Source: Candidatus Kuenenia stuttgartensis
GTDB lineage: Bacteria > Planctomycetota > Planctomycetia > Isosphaerales > Isosphaeraceae
DNA: 15,799 bases
Assembly (NCBI GenBank): GCA_945874095.1
Contig: CAMCFM010000037.1
Location: 1-15,799 of the forward strand
Direction of reading: 5' to 3'
This document shows positions 1-8,386 of the stretch, in pieces; the first letter of the stretch is position 1; every line of letters starts with the position of its first letter. The notes under the pieces are model-generated. The model saw nothing but the letters and a program-made list of their open reading frames with translations, did not search any database and had not been told where the DNA came from. Position numbers and translations under genes: made by a program.

Positions 1-39
1 AGGAACAGGCGAGAAATAATTTCCGGTTTTTGGGTGATT

Positions 40-86
40 GGGCTCCAGCGGAGACATCCATTCATAGGCATGTCCGAAGGACATCC
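40..86. repeat. 47-bp two-hairpin repeat, copy 1
   Basis: First of two near-identical units. It contains two perfect short hairpins: CTCC-AGC-GGAG at 43-53 and ATGTCC-GAA-GGACAT at 70-84. The first 17 and last 17 bases are identical to copy 2, and the 5 differences (42 of 47 identical) all fall in the 13-nt spacer between the hairpins. There is no T-run after either hairpin, so it is not an obvious intrinsic terminator. It lies downstream of rex, outside any convincing gene. It resembles REP-type intergenic palindromic repeats in design. The family name is unknown to me. Confidence 0.8.
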
Positions 87-110
87 ATAAACCTGGAAAG
101 CGATATCTTT

Positions 111-157
111 GGGCTCCAGCGGAGACAGCTATTAACAGGTATGTCCGAAGGACATCC
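111..157. repeat. 47-bp two-hairpin repeat, copy 2
   Basis: Second unit, in direct orientation 71 bp after copy 1. Its hairpins are CTCC-AGC-GGAG at 114-124 and ATGTCC-GAA-GGACAT at 141-155. Stems and loops are unchanged from copy 1 while the linker has drifted. The window begins 39 bp before copy 1, so the array may continue to the left. Confidence 0.8.
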
Positions 158-211
158 TTGAGTCTAGCCTCGGTTGGTTTTGAAACTGGAAGTTATTCTC
201 GGCCGGATCCT

Positions 212-229
212 AAAAAACGGTATATCCGT
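212..229 (-). terminator. weak candidate terminator of rex
   Basis: Read on the minus strand immediately after the rex stop codon, there is a 4-bp stem ACGG/CCGT with a 5-nt loop (ATATA), followed by a run of six T. Position and T-run fit an intrinsic terminator. The stem is short, so this is only a candidate. Confidence 0.35.
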
Positions 230-230
230 A

Positions 231-908
231 TCAGCTCGAATAGCTCACGCCGCCGCCGGCGTGGCTGACTTTATAGACGAGTTGTTCGAGCTGAACGGAG
301 AGGTCCACAGAGACAACGCTCACATCGGCTGGAACGCTGAGCGCGACAGGGGCGAAATTGAGGATCCCCCTGATGCCCGATTCTGTGAGCTTGTTGACCA
401 CCTCCTGAGCCACCTCCGCAGGGACAGTCAGTGCGGCGATCGAAATTCCGTGAGATTTGGCGATTTCTGGAAGCTGGTCAATGGAATAAACTGGGTAGTC
501 CTGAACGATGGTGCCGGTCTTTTTAGGGTCGTTGTCAAACACGGCTGCGATACGGAATCCGTGCTTATCAAATTCTTTATAGCGAATCAAAGCTCTGCCG
601 AGATTGCCAAGTCCGACCAGTGCGAGTGGCCAGAGGCGATCGGTTCCGAGGGCTTTTCGGATCGAGCTCTGAAGTTCGTCGATTTGATATCCGATGCCCG
701 GGTGGCCAAATTGGCCAAAAAAGGCGAGATCTTTACGCACCTGGGCATCGCGAAGGTGCAGCATGTTGGCAATCTGAGTACTGGAGACCCGTGTTAGCCC
801 AGCGGCTTGAAGGGCTTCGAGTTGTCGGAGATATAAACTCAATCGGCCGACCACGGCACGTGGGGCAAGTCGATCGTCAGGCTGTATCTTTTTGGGTTTT
901 TCAGACAT
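231..908 (-). CDS. rex: redox-sensing transcriptional repressor Rex
   Basis: A 225-aa protein of normal Rex length. Rex is a cytoplasmic dimer that senses the NADH/NAD+ ratio: it binds operators when NADH is low and releases them when NADH rises, controlling fermentation and respiratory genes. Residues about 15-85 form the winged-helix DNA-binding domain, with the family-typical stretch containing SSTQIANMLHLRDAQVRKDL (43-62) followed by GQFGHPGIGY. The Rossmann NAD(H) domain starts at the glycine-rich loop VGLGNLG (98-104), with the acidic strand end FDND at 124-127. The C-terminal VDLSVQLEQL segment is the helix that swaps between subunits. The ATG at 908 has no strong Shine-Dalgarno, only a GGA next to it, but the N-terminus aligns with the family. 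No canonical Rex operator (TTGTGAA-N6-TTCACAA) was found upstream, so autoregulation is not supported here. The family assignment is secure. Confidence 0.95.
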   Translation of the reverse strand: MSEKPKKIQPDDRLAPRAVVGRLSLYLRQLEALQAAGLTRVSSTQIANMLHLRDAQVRKDLAFFGQFGHPGIGYQIDELQSSIRKALGTDRLWPLALVGLGNLGRALIRYKEFDKHGFRIAAVFDNDPKKTGTIVQDYPVYSIDQLPEIAKSHGISIAALTVPAEVAQEVVNKLTESGIRGILNFAPVALSVPADVSVVSVDLSVQLEQLVYKVSHAGGGVSYSS

Positions 909-1341
909 TCCAGGAGGGACCCGTCGGGCCTTATTTTGGATTTGTCAAAGGTCGATTCAAGAGAATCAGAATCGAGTTTATGAACAACCTTCGTGAAATC
1001 TATATCGAAGTATTCCGATAAGGAGCATAAAGATCAAGTGGCAACTTTTTGAAGAAAGTTTTTAGCAGCCGATTTATGGGCATTTCAATAGAACTTGGCT
1101 CATGCCCGATTCCATTTTTTTTCGGATGCGCTGAAATCGTGTGCTAACGCTCTGCGTCTAGGTTTTTGACGGATTGCCACATAAACCGGGACTGATTCTC
1201 GGGCTGATTCTAAATATTCTGGCTCACGATTCGAACATAAACCATATGACGCTTCATAGCGTAATAGACTATAATAGATACGATACAGCGAATTCCTCAG
1301 ATTCGCTTCCCTCATGCTCAGGAAAGGTTCGGTAAAATCTG
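909..1341. other. 433-bp intergenic region between divergent rex and peptidase genes
   Basis: I see no convincing gene here. A minus-strand open frame at 1100-1429 overlaps the start of the peptidase and has no recognisable domain, so I treat it as chance. The region is AT-rich between 1200 and 1300. It holds a near-palindrome at 1003-1020 (TATCGAA-gta-TTCCGATA, one unpaired base), about 95 bp upstream of rex, and a candidate promoter for the peptidase at 1246-1275. Confidence 0.6.
1246..1275 (+). promoter_or_regulatory. candidate sigma70-type promoter for the zinc peptidase
   Basis: A perfect -10 box TATAAT lies at 1270-1275, preceded after 18 bp by ATGACG at 1246-1251 (4 of 6 matches to TTGACA). 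It sits 67 bp before the start codon in the most AT-rich stretch of the gap. AGGAAAGG at 1320-1327 could be the ribosome binding site, though its 14-nt spacing to the ATG is long. Confidence 0.5.
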
Positions 1342-2040
1342 ATGATCGGGTTTGATCCTCTGTACATGATGATGCTCGCACCAGCCATGCTGCTTGCTGC
1401 GTGGGCCCAGTGGAAAGTTCAATCCGCATTCAGCCACGGGGCGAAAATCCGATCGGCATCCGGACTGACCGGCGCTCAGGCCGCCAAACGGATCCTGGAA
1501 GCCGAAGGGATCTACAACGTGACCATCGAACCGATCGCCGGGATGTTGAGCGACCATTACGACCCAACTCACAAAGTCTTGCGGCTTTCATCGCAAGTCT
1601 ACGGCAGTAACTCCATCGCCGCCCTCGGTGTAGCCGCCCACGAAGCGGGCCACGCCGTGCAGGACGCGACCCGCTACCCGCTGCTCGTCATTCGAAACGC
1701 CGTGGTCCCTCTGGCAAACATCGGCTCAAATGCGTCGTGGGTTCTGATCTTCGCCGGTATGCTGCTCCAGATCACCCAGCTTTTCATTCTTGGTGTGGCC
1801 GCTTTCTCACTGACCGTCTTCTTCCAGGTCGTCAATCTGCCTGTCGAATTTGACGCCAGTCGAAGAGCCCGGAACGCCCTGTTGATGACCGGCCTCGTCC
1901 ACCCTGATGAAGATCGCGAAGTCGGTCGAGTCCTGAACGCAGCCGCCATGACTTATGTGGCCGGCACCATCACTTCGATCCTGACGCTCGTCTATTACCT
2001 GATCCGATCAGGACTTCTGGGCGGCAACTCCGACGATTGA
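1342..2040 (+). CDS. membrane neutral zinc metallopeptidase, YugP/COG2738 family
   Basis: A 232-aa integral membrane protein of typical family length. The N-terminus (GFDPLYMMMLAPAMLLAAWAQ) is a first membrane segment of the usual family form. A cytoplasmic-type linker with GLTGAQAAKRIL (41-52) and DHYDP (71-75) leads to the zinc-binding HEXXH motif HEAGH at 100-104, in which the two His bind zinc and Glu101 is catalytic. Further membrane segments are near 113-165 and 205-222. LPVEFDASRRA (167-177) is the conserved stretch that probably supplies the third zinc ligand. The physiological substrate of this family is not established; a role in membrane protein turnover is an inference. The gene stands alone, faces the lptFG genes, and shares a hairpin terminator with them. 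Confidence 0.9.
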   Translation: MIGFDPLYMMMLAPAMLLAAWAQWKVQSAFSHGAKIRSASGLTGAQAAKRILEAEGIYNVTIEPIAGMLSDHYDPTHKVLRLSSQVYGSNSIAALGVAAHEAGHAVQDATRYPLLVIRNAVVPLANIGSNASWVLIFAGMLLQITQLFILGVAAFSLTVFFQVVNLPVEFDASRRARNALLMTGLVHPDEDREVGRVLNAAAMTYVAGTITSILTLVYYLIRSGLLGGNSDD

Positions 2041-2069
2041 TCGAGCTTGCAGAACATTCCTTAAAACTC

Positions 2070-2107
2070 AAAAGCGTGCGTTTCAGATCATCCGAACGCA
2101 CGCTTTT
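2070..2107. terminator. bidirectional intrinsic terminator between convergent genes
   Basis: A perfect 13-bp stem, AAAAGCGTGCGTT (2070-2082) with AACGCACGCTTTT (2095-2107), has a 12-nt loop. On the plus strand it ends in TTTTT 30-70 bp after the peptidase stop. On the minus strand it lies about 30 bp past the lptG stop and also ends in a T-run. It can therefore serve both converging transcripts. Confidence 0.85.
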
Positions 2108-2137
2108 TAATGGACGTAAACGATATTACTTTAAAAA

Positions 2138-3301
2138 TCAGGTCTTGATCCGGTCCCACCGTGCCACGGCGAATGTTCCAAAGCCAATCATCGGAATCCA
2201 TGCCGACATCTCGGGCCTGAAAACTCCGTGAGATGCCAGATACTGGCATGCAAAAAGAGTCGCGTAAAATGCGGCCGATGTCGCGACCGATAAGCCAAGA
2301 TTCAAGAACATGTTTCGACCGAATCCACCCAACACCAGTGGCATCGATAACGCCATCAAAGCAAAAGATAACCCTGGACGAAGGTTGCGCTGGTGCAGAA
2401 ACACCGCGATATCGCCCTTCTCGTGCTCGTTCGACGGGTCGTTAAGCGCTGAAATCAAGGTGGCCGTGCTCGCAAACTGGAACCACTCCGAAGGCTTGCG
2501 GATGAGGGTCGAGAACGTCGCTGAACTCTCTAGAAAATAGGCTTCGCCTACCTCTTCCGAAGCATTCTTGGGTGCAGGGAATCCGTCGAGCTTTTTCGAA
2601 TCCAGCCGCACCAGCACCGGCTCCGTTCCGCTCAGGTTCGGAGGCGTCAACTTCGCCGATCTCAACAGCCATCCGCCCTTGTTTGGGGCCGTCGGATGAT
2701 CGAGAGGAATGAAATAAGCCTCGCGTGCGGAAAGCTCGCCAGTCACTCCAAATAGGGCGACCGGGAAAGTCACATTCAAATTCGCGATCGTGTTCGTCAC
2801 CCGGTCTGCAAATGCGCCTGAGGAGTGCAGATAAACCCTGTTGGAATCGTATCTTCCATAGACTTTCACCATCTGCCGGCCGTCGTCATCCGGAAACTTC
2901 TGTAACTCGTCGGCAAAGCGTGGCAGAATCAGTTCCTGATTCATGACAGCCAATGCGCTGATCATGGCCCCTGAAATCATCACCGGCTTGATCACCCGAG
3001 GGGCGCTGATACCGGCGGCCAGCATGGCCAGAAGCTCGTTATTGCGCTGGACCCAGGTCACCGCAAAAATCGCCGCCATCATGCCGATCACGCCACATAG
3101 CTTGTCATAGATCATACTTGTGCGAATGGCATAATACCGGCCCATGAAGGTCAAGAGCTTCAGAGGCGTGTCGTTGATCTCTGTGAATTCGTCGAGATTC
3201 GTGAACGCATCAATGATGATATAAAGGCTTGTCAAAGCCGTGAAGCAGATGAAATAGCCCTTGATATAGGCATAATAGCGCTGGCGGTCGAGGATCGTCA
3301 T
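2138..3301 (-). CDS. lptG: LptF/LptG-family permease, LptG-like
   Basis: A 387-aa inner-membrane protein of the YjgP/YjgQ family. It would form half of the LptB2FG ABC exporter that extracts lipopolysaccharide from the inner membrane. Three N-terminal membrane segments (about 16-31, 63-82, 103-120) and three C-terminal ones (about 311-327, 333-352, 364-380) flank a large periplasmic beta-rich domain, the usual architecture. Family motifs are NNELLAMLAAGIS at 87-99, which is the coupling-helix region that contacts the ATPase, and NQELILPR at 121-128. AGGTG, 8 nt before the ATG at 3301, is a good ribosome binding site. It follows the LptF-like gene by 64 bp on the same strand, so they are probably co-transcribed. 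The choice of LptG over LptF rests on gene order and the N-E-L-A motif and is less certain than the family itself. Confidence 0.82.
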   Translation of the reverse strand: MTILDRQRYYAYIKGYFICFTALTSLYIIIDAFTNLDEFTEINDTPLKLLTFMGRYYAIRTSMIYDKLCGVIGMMAAIFAVTWVQRNNELLAMLAAGISAPRVIKPVMISGAMISALAVMNQELILPRFADELQKFPDDDGRQMVKVYGRYDSNRVYLHSSGAFADRVTNTIANLNVTFPVALFGVTGELSAREAYFIPLDHPTAPNKGGWLLRSAKLTPPNLSGTEPVLVRLDSKKLDGFPAPKNASEEVGEAYFLESSATFSTLIRKPSEWFQFASTATLISALNDPSNEHEKGDIAVFLHQRNLRPGLSFALMALSMPLVLGGFGRNMFLNLGLSVATSAAFYATLFACQYLASHGVFRPEMSAWIPMIGFGTFAVARWDRIKT

Positions 3302-3365
3302 CGCATTTTCACCTTGTTCGACTTCCGTTCACGTATTGAGACACAACCCACTTGACTGAAAGCTT

Positions 3366-4619
3366 TTAGTGACGAGTCACCGGCGGCATCGCAAAACACA
3401 CGCCCACGACAGCCAGAACGGCATTCCCAAGCCACATCGCCGCCATCGGATGGATGATCTGCTCTTTACCCAGATTCACTCCCATGAGCAAAAGCGGGTA
3501 GTACAGTAATACAATCGGCAAAAAGCAGGTGATGAACGCACTCAGGAAGTCGCGTTTGGCAAAAAGAATCCCCACAGGTGCGCCGATCAGGACGAACACC
3601 AGTGGCCCGAAAGCCTGTGCGGATCGCATGTAACGCTCGGTTTGAGACTTCGCCGTCTCGCTGTCCCAATAAGCGTAATCAATCGAAACGCTCTTCATAT
3701 GGAACCAGTCCACCCGATCGATCCGGCCCGATGCCAGCCACATTCCAGCCGCTACGGCATGCTTGGCACGTTCCGTCTTCATTAACTGCTTGTATTTGTT
3801 GATGTTGTCGACAATTTCCCGACTTGTCTGCTCCTGTGCACGCTTGAGCGGGACCATCGCCTTAAAGTCATCGGGCATTGGCATTTCCAGAATCTGATCG
3901 TTGATCAATGCCCGGCTTACATCGCCACCGCCCGCCCCTAGAGCCGACGATTGGGTCTCGCTGTCCACCAGGTGAATTCTGGCCACCCGATTCTCAAAAT
4001 CGAACTTCAGCTTGGCCGATCGGGCCTGCACAATCAGGTCGAATTTCTTCGGCTCGTTCGGGTCGGCGGTCGTCCCGGCGGCCCTGTGCTTGAAGATCGG
4101 CTCGACCATCGTGTTGTCCGGAAGCACGTCCCGAACCTTGATCAGAAACGGCCAGTCCGCACGATCAAATTCACGCTCTTTACGCAGAAACTTATAGAAG
4201 TTCGCTTCCATCTCACCGAAAAGTGTCATTGTCAGTTGATGGTTCGCCCGGGGGATCAGATCTTGGGTCATATAGAGCAGGCCGAAGCTGATCAGGGTTG
4301 CCATGGTGATGCTGGGCCAGATGATCGTCATGGCCGAAAGCCCGCAGGCCTTCACCGCGATCACCTCATTATCGCCAGCCAATCGGCCATAAGCCACGCT
4401 GACTGCAAATAATAGAGCCACCGGAGCCGTGTATGGAACCGTGCCGGGTATGACCAGAGGGATCAGCCTGAGCATATCGCCGGGCGACAGACCCGCCTTC
4501 GACGCCTGTGCCACCAGCACGAAGAGGACGAGAATCGTGGTCAGGGCCACCATCGCCATGACAAACGACCGTAACACTTCCGTCGCGACATATCGTTGCA
4601 GGATTCCCCAGCGCATCAT
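3366..4619 (-). CDS. lptF: LptF/LptG-family permease, LptF-like
   Basis: A 417-aa partner of the neighbouring permease. Membrane segments lie near 17-38, 56-77 and 98-118, followed by a periplasmic domain of roughly 190 residues and three C-terminal segments starting at QAFGPLVFVLIGAPVGILFA. GDNEVIAVKACGLS at 82-95 is the characteristic LptF coupling-helix motif, and QDLIPRAN at 119-126 is the conserved element after TM3. The substrate would be LPS or a related glycolipid. A Gly-rich loop (LGAGGGD) in the periplasmic domain looks variable. The start uses the first of two ATG codons (MMRW) and has no clear Shine-Dalgarno. LptB, LptC and LptA are not in the window. The C-terminus ends shortly after the last membrane segment, as expected. 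Confidence 0.85.
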   Translation of the reverse strand: MMRWGILQRYVATEVLRSFVMAMVALTTILVLFVLVAQASKAGLSPGDMLRLIPLVIPGTVPYTAPVALLFAVSVAYGRLAGDNEVIAVKACGLSAMTIIWPSITMATLISFGLLYMTQDLIPRANHQLTMTLFGEMEANFYKFLRKEREFDRADWPFLIKVRDVLPDNTMVEPIFKHRAAGTTADPNEPKKFDLIVQARSAKLKFDFENRVARIHLVDSETQSSALGAGGGDVSRALINDQILEMPMPDDFKAMVPLKRAQEQTSREIVDNINKYKQLMKTERAKHAVAAGMWLASGRIDRVDWFHMKSVSIDYAYWDSETAKSQTERYMRSAQAFGPLVFVLIGAPVGILFAKRDFLSAFITCFLPIVLLYYPLLLMGVNLGKEQIIHPMAAMWLGNAVLAVVGVCFAMPPVTRH

Positions 4620-4784
4620 GGCAAAAGATCCATCTACCCTTGAGAAGCCAAACCCCTGAGCATTTCGCAGAAGCCGTCCTGGCCTTCAGCCGTGTGCTCA
4701 CCCTCGTCCAGATTCACCATTGATACCTGATTTTCAAATTCTGTCGAGACCGTTTTATCGCAATCACCCGACGTCGCCTGAATT

Positions 4785-6356
4785 TCACTCCAGCCACGAA
4801 ATCAGCCCACCCAGAGGGACTTCCACCCAGTCTGGCCGGTGCTCCAACTCGTACATCAGTTCGTATAAGTTTTTCTCGAGGATAAAAGCGTCCAGAAGCT
4901 GGTATCGCAGCGTATACGACTCGGGCACCAGCGGAAAGATCTCGTTCTCAAGTTCGCCGACCATCGCAAAATAGGTGTTCGTAAACACAAACGACATCTG
5001 ATCGCGCCATTCCAAGGCCAATCGCTTCTGATCGTCCGTCGCCCCCATCTGCCGCATGGCCACCGCCTGGGCATAGTCGAACGACCTGACCATGCCGGCC
5101 ACATCCCTCAATCCCAGCGCTTTTTCACGCCTTTCTTCCAGCGACTTGTTGGGCTCGCCTTCAAAATCAATCACCTGCCAGCCTTGTTTTGATGTCCACA
5201 AGACCTGCCCAAGATGATAATCGCCATGGTGACGGATCGCAAAAACAACCGTCTGACCATCATACTCCGGCACGAATTTTTCAAGCCTTTCAAATGCTCC
5301 ACAATATCGGCTCTGATTTGAAATCACTTGCTGAATTATGGCCTGAATGGACTCGGGTAACGCTTTTAAATTCCATTCGTGTAATCTTTGAAAGATCGCC
5401 TCTGCCCCGATCCGTAGCGTAAGTCCCAGCTTCTGAATCTCGTCCGCACCGATCGGGACCGGCTTAAAGGCTTCATTATCAGGGATTCTCGCCAAAGCCT
5501 GATGCAACTCGGCCGTGCGTATGGCCAAATCTCTTTGCAAATGCTCTTGAATGGAATCGTTCTCCAATGACTGCTGCTGACCATCGCGTTTATGGACGAA
5601 TTTCGCAGCAGCCTCCAGAGCCAGATCCCAGCCAGTGACTGCCCCATTGAGGTATCGGCAAAGCGTACCAATCATGACTCCCGAAGCATCATCGCCGGCT
5701 TGGATCACGCCCATGACCGGCGGAGTTAGCGGATCAGCCGTGGTGAGGCTTAATGCAAGCGGAATCTCTGCATCCGGATTCGGCAGACCAGGCAGGCCCG
5801 GCCTTCGTAAAATCTTTAAGATCACTTCATCGCCAAATACAATGCTTGTATTGGATTGTTCCACACCAAGCCATCGTGAACCTTGACTCCATCGAACTTT
5901 TTCTTTTTCAAGATTCTTCTGCTCAAAAACCCGGCCATGAACGACTCCGATCGACCATTCCAGACTCGCTTCACCAGCCCCGATTTTCATCAGTGCCCAG
6001 CGCCCCTGCTCTGTGGATGACGCCTCAACCAATGCAATCGGCGATTGACTGAATTCAAAGGGAATGGGCGCAACAATTGCATTCTCTGATAATTCATTAG
6101 CCATTGCCTGATCGACAAAAACAAATGAGACCAGATAAGGCGAACCACTCTGAGAATGACTAGAATCATCCGATACAAGCCCGAGCATGAGGCCATCGCT
6201 GGATAGGCCAAACTCATGCAATCGCAGAATTAATGGCTGACCATCGTTTTTTTTCGCAAACCATCTCTGCGTGAGAAACCAGCCCGGCAATGCCTGTTCT
6301 TCAAGCCACTCCATAAACCGGGGGTTTGAAATATCCACGATGATCGGCTGGGGCAT
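4785..6356 (-). CDS. mak: maltokinase (maltose-1-phosphate forming), Mak/Pep2 type
   Basis: About 523 aa from the chosen start. It phosphorylates maltose with ATP to give maltose-1-phosphate, the donor used by GlgE, which is encoded immediately upstream. The fold is that of an aminoglycoside-phosphotransferase-like kinase. Visible features, numbered from this start, are QRWF at 30-33 (typical of the N-terminal cap), the nucleotide-binding strand with VILKILRR (Lys181), the catalytic loop RHHGDYHLGQ with Asp379, and the metal-binding IDFEGEP with Asp397, followed by LRDVAGMVRSFDYA. The ATG at 6356 was chosen because AAAGAGA lies 9 nt upstream and homologues usually begin near here. An ATG at 6380 and a GTG at 6404 are in-frame alternatives, all downstream of the glgE stop. 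In many bacteria this kinase is fused to trehalose synthase; here it stands alone. The end of the gene is 165 bp before lptF. Confidence 0.88.
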   Translation of the reverse strand: MPQPIIVDISNPRFMEWLEEQALPGWFLTQRWFAKKNDGQPLILRLHEFGLSSDGLMLGLVSDDSSHSQSGSPYLVSFVFVDQAMANELSENAIVAPIPFEFSQSPIALVEASSTEQGRWALMKIGAGEASLEWSIGVVHGRVFEQKNLEKEKVRWSQGSRWLGVEQSNTSIVFGDEVILKILRRPGLPGLPNPDAEIPLALSLTTADPLTPPVMGVIQAGDDASGVMIGTLCRYLNGAVTGWDLALEAAAKFVHKRDGQQQSLENDSIQEHLQRDLAIRTAELHQALARIPDNEAFKPVPIGADEIQKLGLTLRIGAEAIFQRLHEWNLKALPESIQAIIQQVISNQSRYCGAFERLEKFVPEYDGQTVVFAIRHHGDYHLGQVLWTSKQGWQVIDFEGEPNKSLEERREKALGLRDVAGMVRSFDYAQAVAMRQMGATDDQKRLALEWRDQMSFVFTNTYFAMVGELENEIFPLVPESYTLRYQLLDAFILEKNLYELMYELEHRPDWVEVPLGGLISWLE

Positions 6357-6415
6357 GGGAAAAGATCTCTTTTCTTTCATTCTCGAATGCAATCGGTCAT
6401 CCACACACCGGCAAC

Positions 6416-8386
6416 TCAGGATTCAATTCTGAAAACGTGAGCCGTTCGCTCTGGAGAAAGCTCAATATAAGCCTTGCCGCCCCTCCACGTATAAACATCG
6501 CCTGTGATTAAGTCATGCGCAAAATATTCGCGATCAATCGACAGGTCGAAATGACTCATCTGAACATCCACAAATCCAATTTGAGTTTGATGTGGATCCA
6601 GATTCACCACCGTCAATATCCGGTTACTTCGGTCAGGAGTGACCTTGGAATAGGCAATGATCGAGGGATTATCCACCTCGTGAAATTTCAATAACTCATT
6701 GGAATGCATCGCAGGGTTGAGCTTTCGGATGTGATTGATGCGCGTGATCAATGGCTTGAGATTTCCGGGCCGATTGCGATCCCATGTCCGAATCTCATAT
6801 TTTTCTGAGTTGAGATACTCTTCACTATTCGGCTTGACGGGCTTATTTTCATAAAGCTCGAATGGGGGACCATAAATCCCGTAGGTCGCACCAAGAGTGG
6901 CCGCCAGAATCAGGCGAATTCGAAATGCAACCGGGCCACCGTCCTGAAGAAATTGGTGCAGAATATCAGGCGTATTTGCAAACAGGTTGGGCCTTAGATA
7001 TTCTTTGCAAATGGATTGGGTAAGTTCCGTAAAATATTCCGTCAGGCCCAGCTTATCATTTCTCCACGTAAAATAGGTGTAAGACTGTGTGAATCCAGCC
7101 TTGGCGAGGCGTTTCATCAATTTCGGTCGCGTAAATGCTTCGGCCAGAAAAATCACGTCAGGATGATCCCGGCCGATCTCTTCCAGGCACCACTCCCAAA
7201 ACGGAAACGGCTTGGTGTGGGGGTTATCGACCCGAAATATCTTCACGCCCTGCTCAATCCAGTAAATAAAAATATCGCGCAATGCATTCCATAAGCCTTG
7301 CCAATCGTTGCATTCAAAGTTCAATGGGTGAATATCCTGATACTTTTTAGGCGGATTTTCCGCATAGCGAATCGATCCATCAGGCCTGATCGTAAACCAC
7401 TCGGGATGCTCTTTCAGCCACGGGTGATCGGGCGAACATTGAAATGCAATATCAAGTGCAATTTCCATATCACATTTAGAACAGGCGTCGACCAATTGAT
7501 GAAAGTCGTCCAGAGTCCCCAATTGGGCATGAATCGCTGTGTGGCCACCGGCTTCAGAACCGATCGCCCAAGGGCTTCCAGGATCGCCAGGCCCGGCCAC
7601 CAGACTATTATTAGGGCCCTTCCGAAACTGAATTCCAATTGGATGGATCGGCGGCAGATAAAGCACATCAAAACCCATGTCGGCAATTTCAGGCAGCCTT
7701 CGAATCACATCCTGAAAATCACCATGCCTGCCATACTCAAATGCAGATGATCGTGGGAACATTTCATACCATGCCCCAAATACGGAGCGTTCCCGATCGA
7801 CCCTTAAAAGCCTTGCAGAGTCCAGTGTTGAGACCTGTCCACGGGGGCCATAACGGGACATCATCTCATGCAGCTTTTTTTCTTTCACAAGCTGCACCCG
7901 TTTTTCAATTGAAATCGATTCGTCGGTCAATTGTATTTCATATGCACCAAGCAATTCTGAACCAGCCACATCGCCAGCTTCTTGCGCAGATACCACCGCA
8001 TGATTTATTAAGATCTGGCCTTCCAGCAGTTCGAGCTTAATGGAAACACCGGCTTCAAATTTCTTTTCGATCTCATGAATCCATGTCTGAAATGAATCCA
8101 TCCAGGCATGAATCTTAAACTGCCACATTCCAATTTGATCCAGCACGCCCATTTCGGCGACAAATCGATCCAGCCCCGGCCCGAGGCTGATGAAGCCGTG
8201 AGAAATGGTCCCCTTTGAAGGGCTGGTCACGACCAGTTCGGCGGCCAGAATATCGTGGCCATCGGCAAACAGGTCGGCTTCGATCTTGATCCTGTCACCG
8301 AGTTTGCGCACGATCGGGAACCGGCCTCCATCGACATCCGGAGTAACGTTTTCGATAATGACTCGGCCAGAATTCGGGTTCGACAT
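6416..8386 (-). CDS. glgE: alpha-1,4-glucan:maltose-1-phosphate maltosyltransferase GlgE
   Basis: A GH13_3 enzyme that transfers maltosyl from maltose-1-phosphate to the non-reducing end of alpha-glucan with release of phosphate. From the chosen ATG (8386) it is 656 aa, the usual family size. RVIIENVTPDVDGGRFPI at the N-terminus is the family signature. The catalytic (beta/alpha)8 barrel begins near FGAWYEMFPRS and YLPPIHPIG. The nucleophile is Asp387 in FRVDNPHTKPFPFWEW, the acid/base is Glu416 in FLAEAFTRP, and the third acid is Asp474 in ANTPDILH. A C-terminal beta-sandwich follows. GAGAAA, 4 nt before the 8386 ATG, supports this start. In-frame ATGs at 8428 and 8500 would add 14 or 38 residues that do not resemble the family N-terminus. 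The maltokinase gene follows within about 60 bp, so the two form one operon. Confidence 0.93.
   Translation of the reverse strand: MSNPNSGRVIIENVTPDVDGGRFPIVRKLGDRIKIEADLFADGHDILAAELVVTSPSKGTISHGFISLGPGLDRFVAEMGVLDQIGMWQFKIHAWMDSFQTWIHEIEKKFEAGVSIKLELLEGQILINHAVVSAQEAGDVAGSELLGAYEIQLTDESISIEKRVQLVKEKKLHEMMSRYGPRGQVSTLDSARLLRVDRERSVFGAWYEMFPRSSAFEYGRHGDFQDVIRRLPEIADMGFDVLYLPPIHPIGIQFRKGPNNSLVAGPGDPGSPWAIGSEAGGHTAIHAQLGTLDDFHQLVDACSKCDMEIALDIAFQCSPDHPWLKEHPEWFTIRPDGSIRYAENPPKKYQDIHPLNFECNDWQGLWNALRDIFIYWIEQGVKIFRVDNPHTKPFPFWEWCLEEIGRDHPDVIFLAEAFTRPKLMKRLAKAGFTQSYTYFTWRNDKLGLTEYFTELTQSICKEYLRPNLFANTPDILHQFLQDGGPVAFRIRLILAATLGATYGIYGPPFELYENKPVKPNSEEYLNSEKYEIRTWDRNRPGNLKPLITRINHIRKLNPAMHSNELLKFHEVDNPSIIAYSKVTPDRSNRILTVVNLDPHQTQIGFVDVQMSHFDLSIDREYFAHDLITGDVYTWRGGKAYIELSPERTAHVFRIES

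Noticed and set aside
943..948. TTGACA on the minus strand upstream of rex as a -35 box
   Set aside because: It is a perfect -35 hexamer, but the DNA 17 bp downstream is GC-rich with no -10-like sequence.
976..1000. Possible Rex operator (TTATGAA ... TTCGTGA) upstream of rex
   Set aside because: Only partial symmetry (5 of 7 in the second half) and a 5-nt spacer in place of 6; too weak to call.
1100..1429. A 109-codon minus-strand frame between rex and the peptidase
   Set aside because: It overlaps the start of the well-supported peptidase gene on the opposite strand and has no family resemblance.
3951..4412. A 153-codon plus-strand frame inside lptF
   Set aside because: It is antisense to a clear membrane permease gene and has no domain; a shadow of that gene's codon pattern.
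4634..4720. A 28-codon minus-strand frame (MVNLDEGEHTAEGQDG...) ending 14 bp before lptF
   Set aside because: AGG lies upstream of the ATG, and a leader peptide is conceivable, but there is no hydrophobic segment, known domain or other support.
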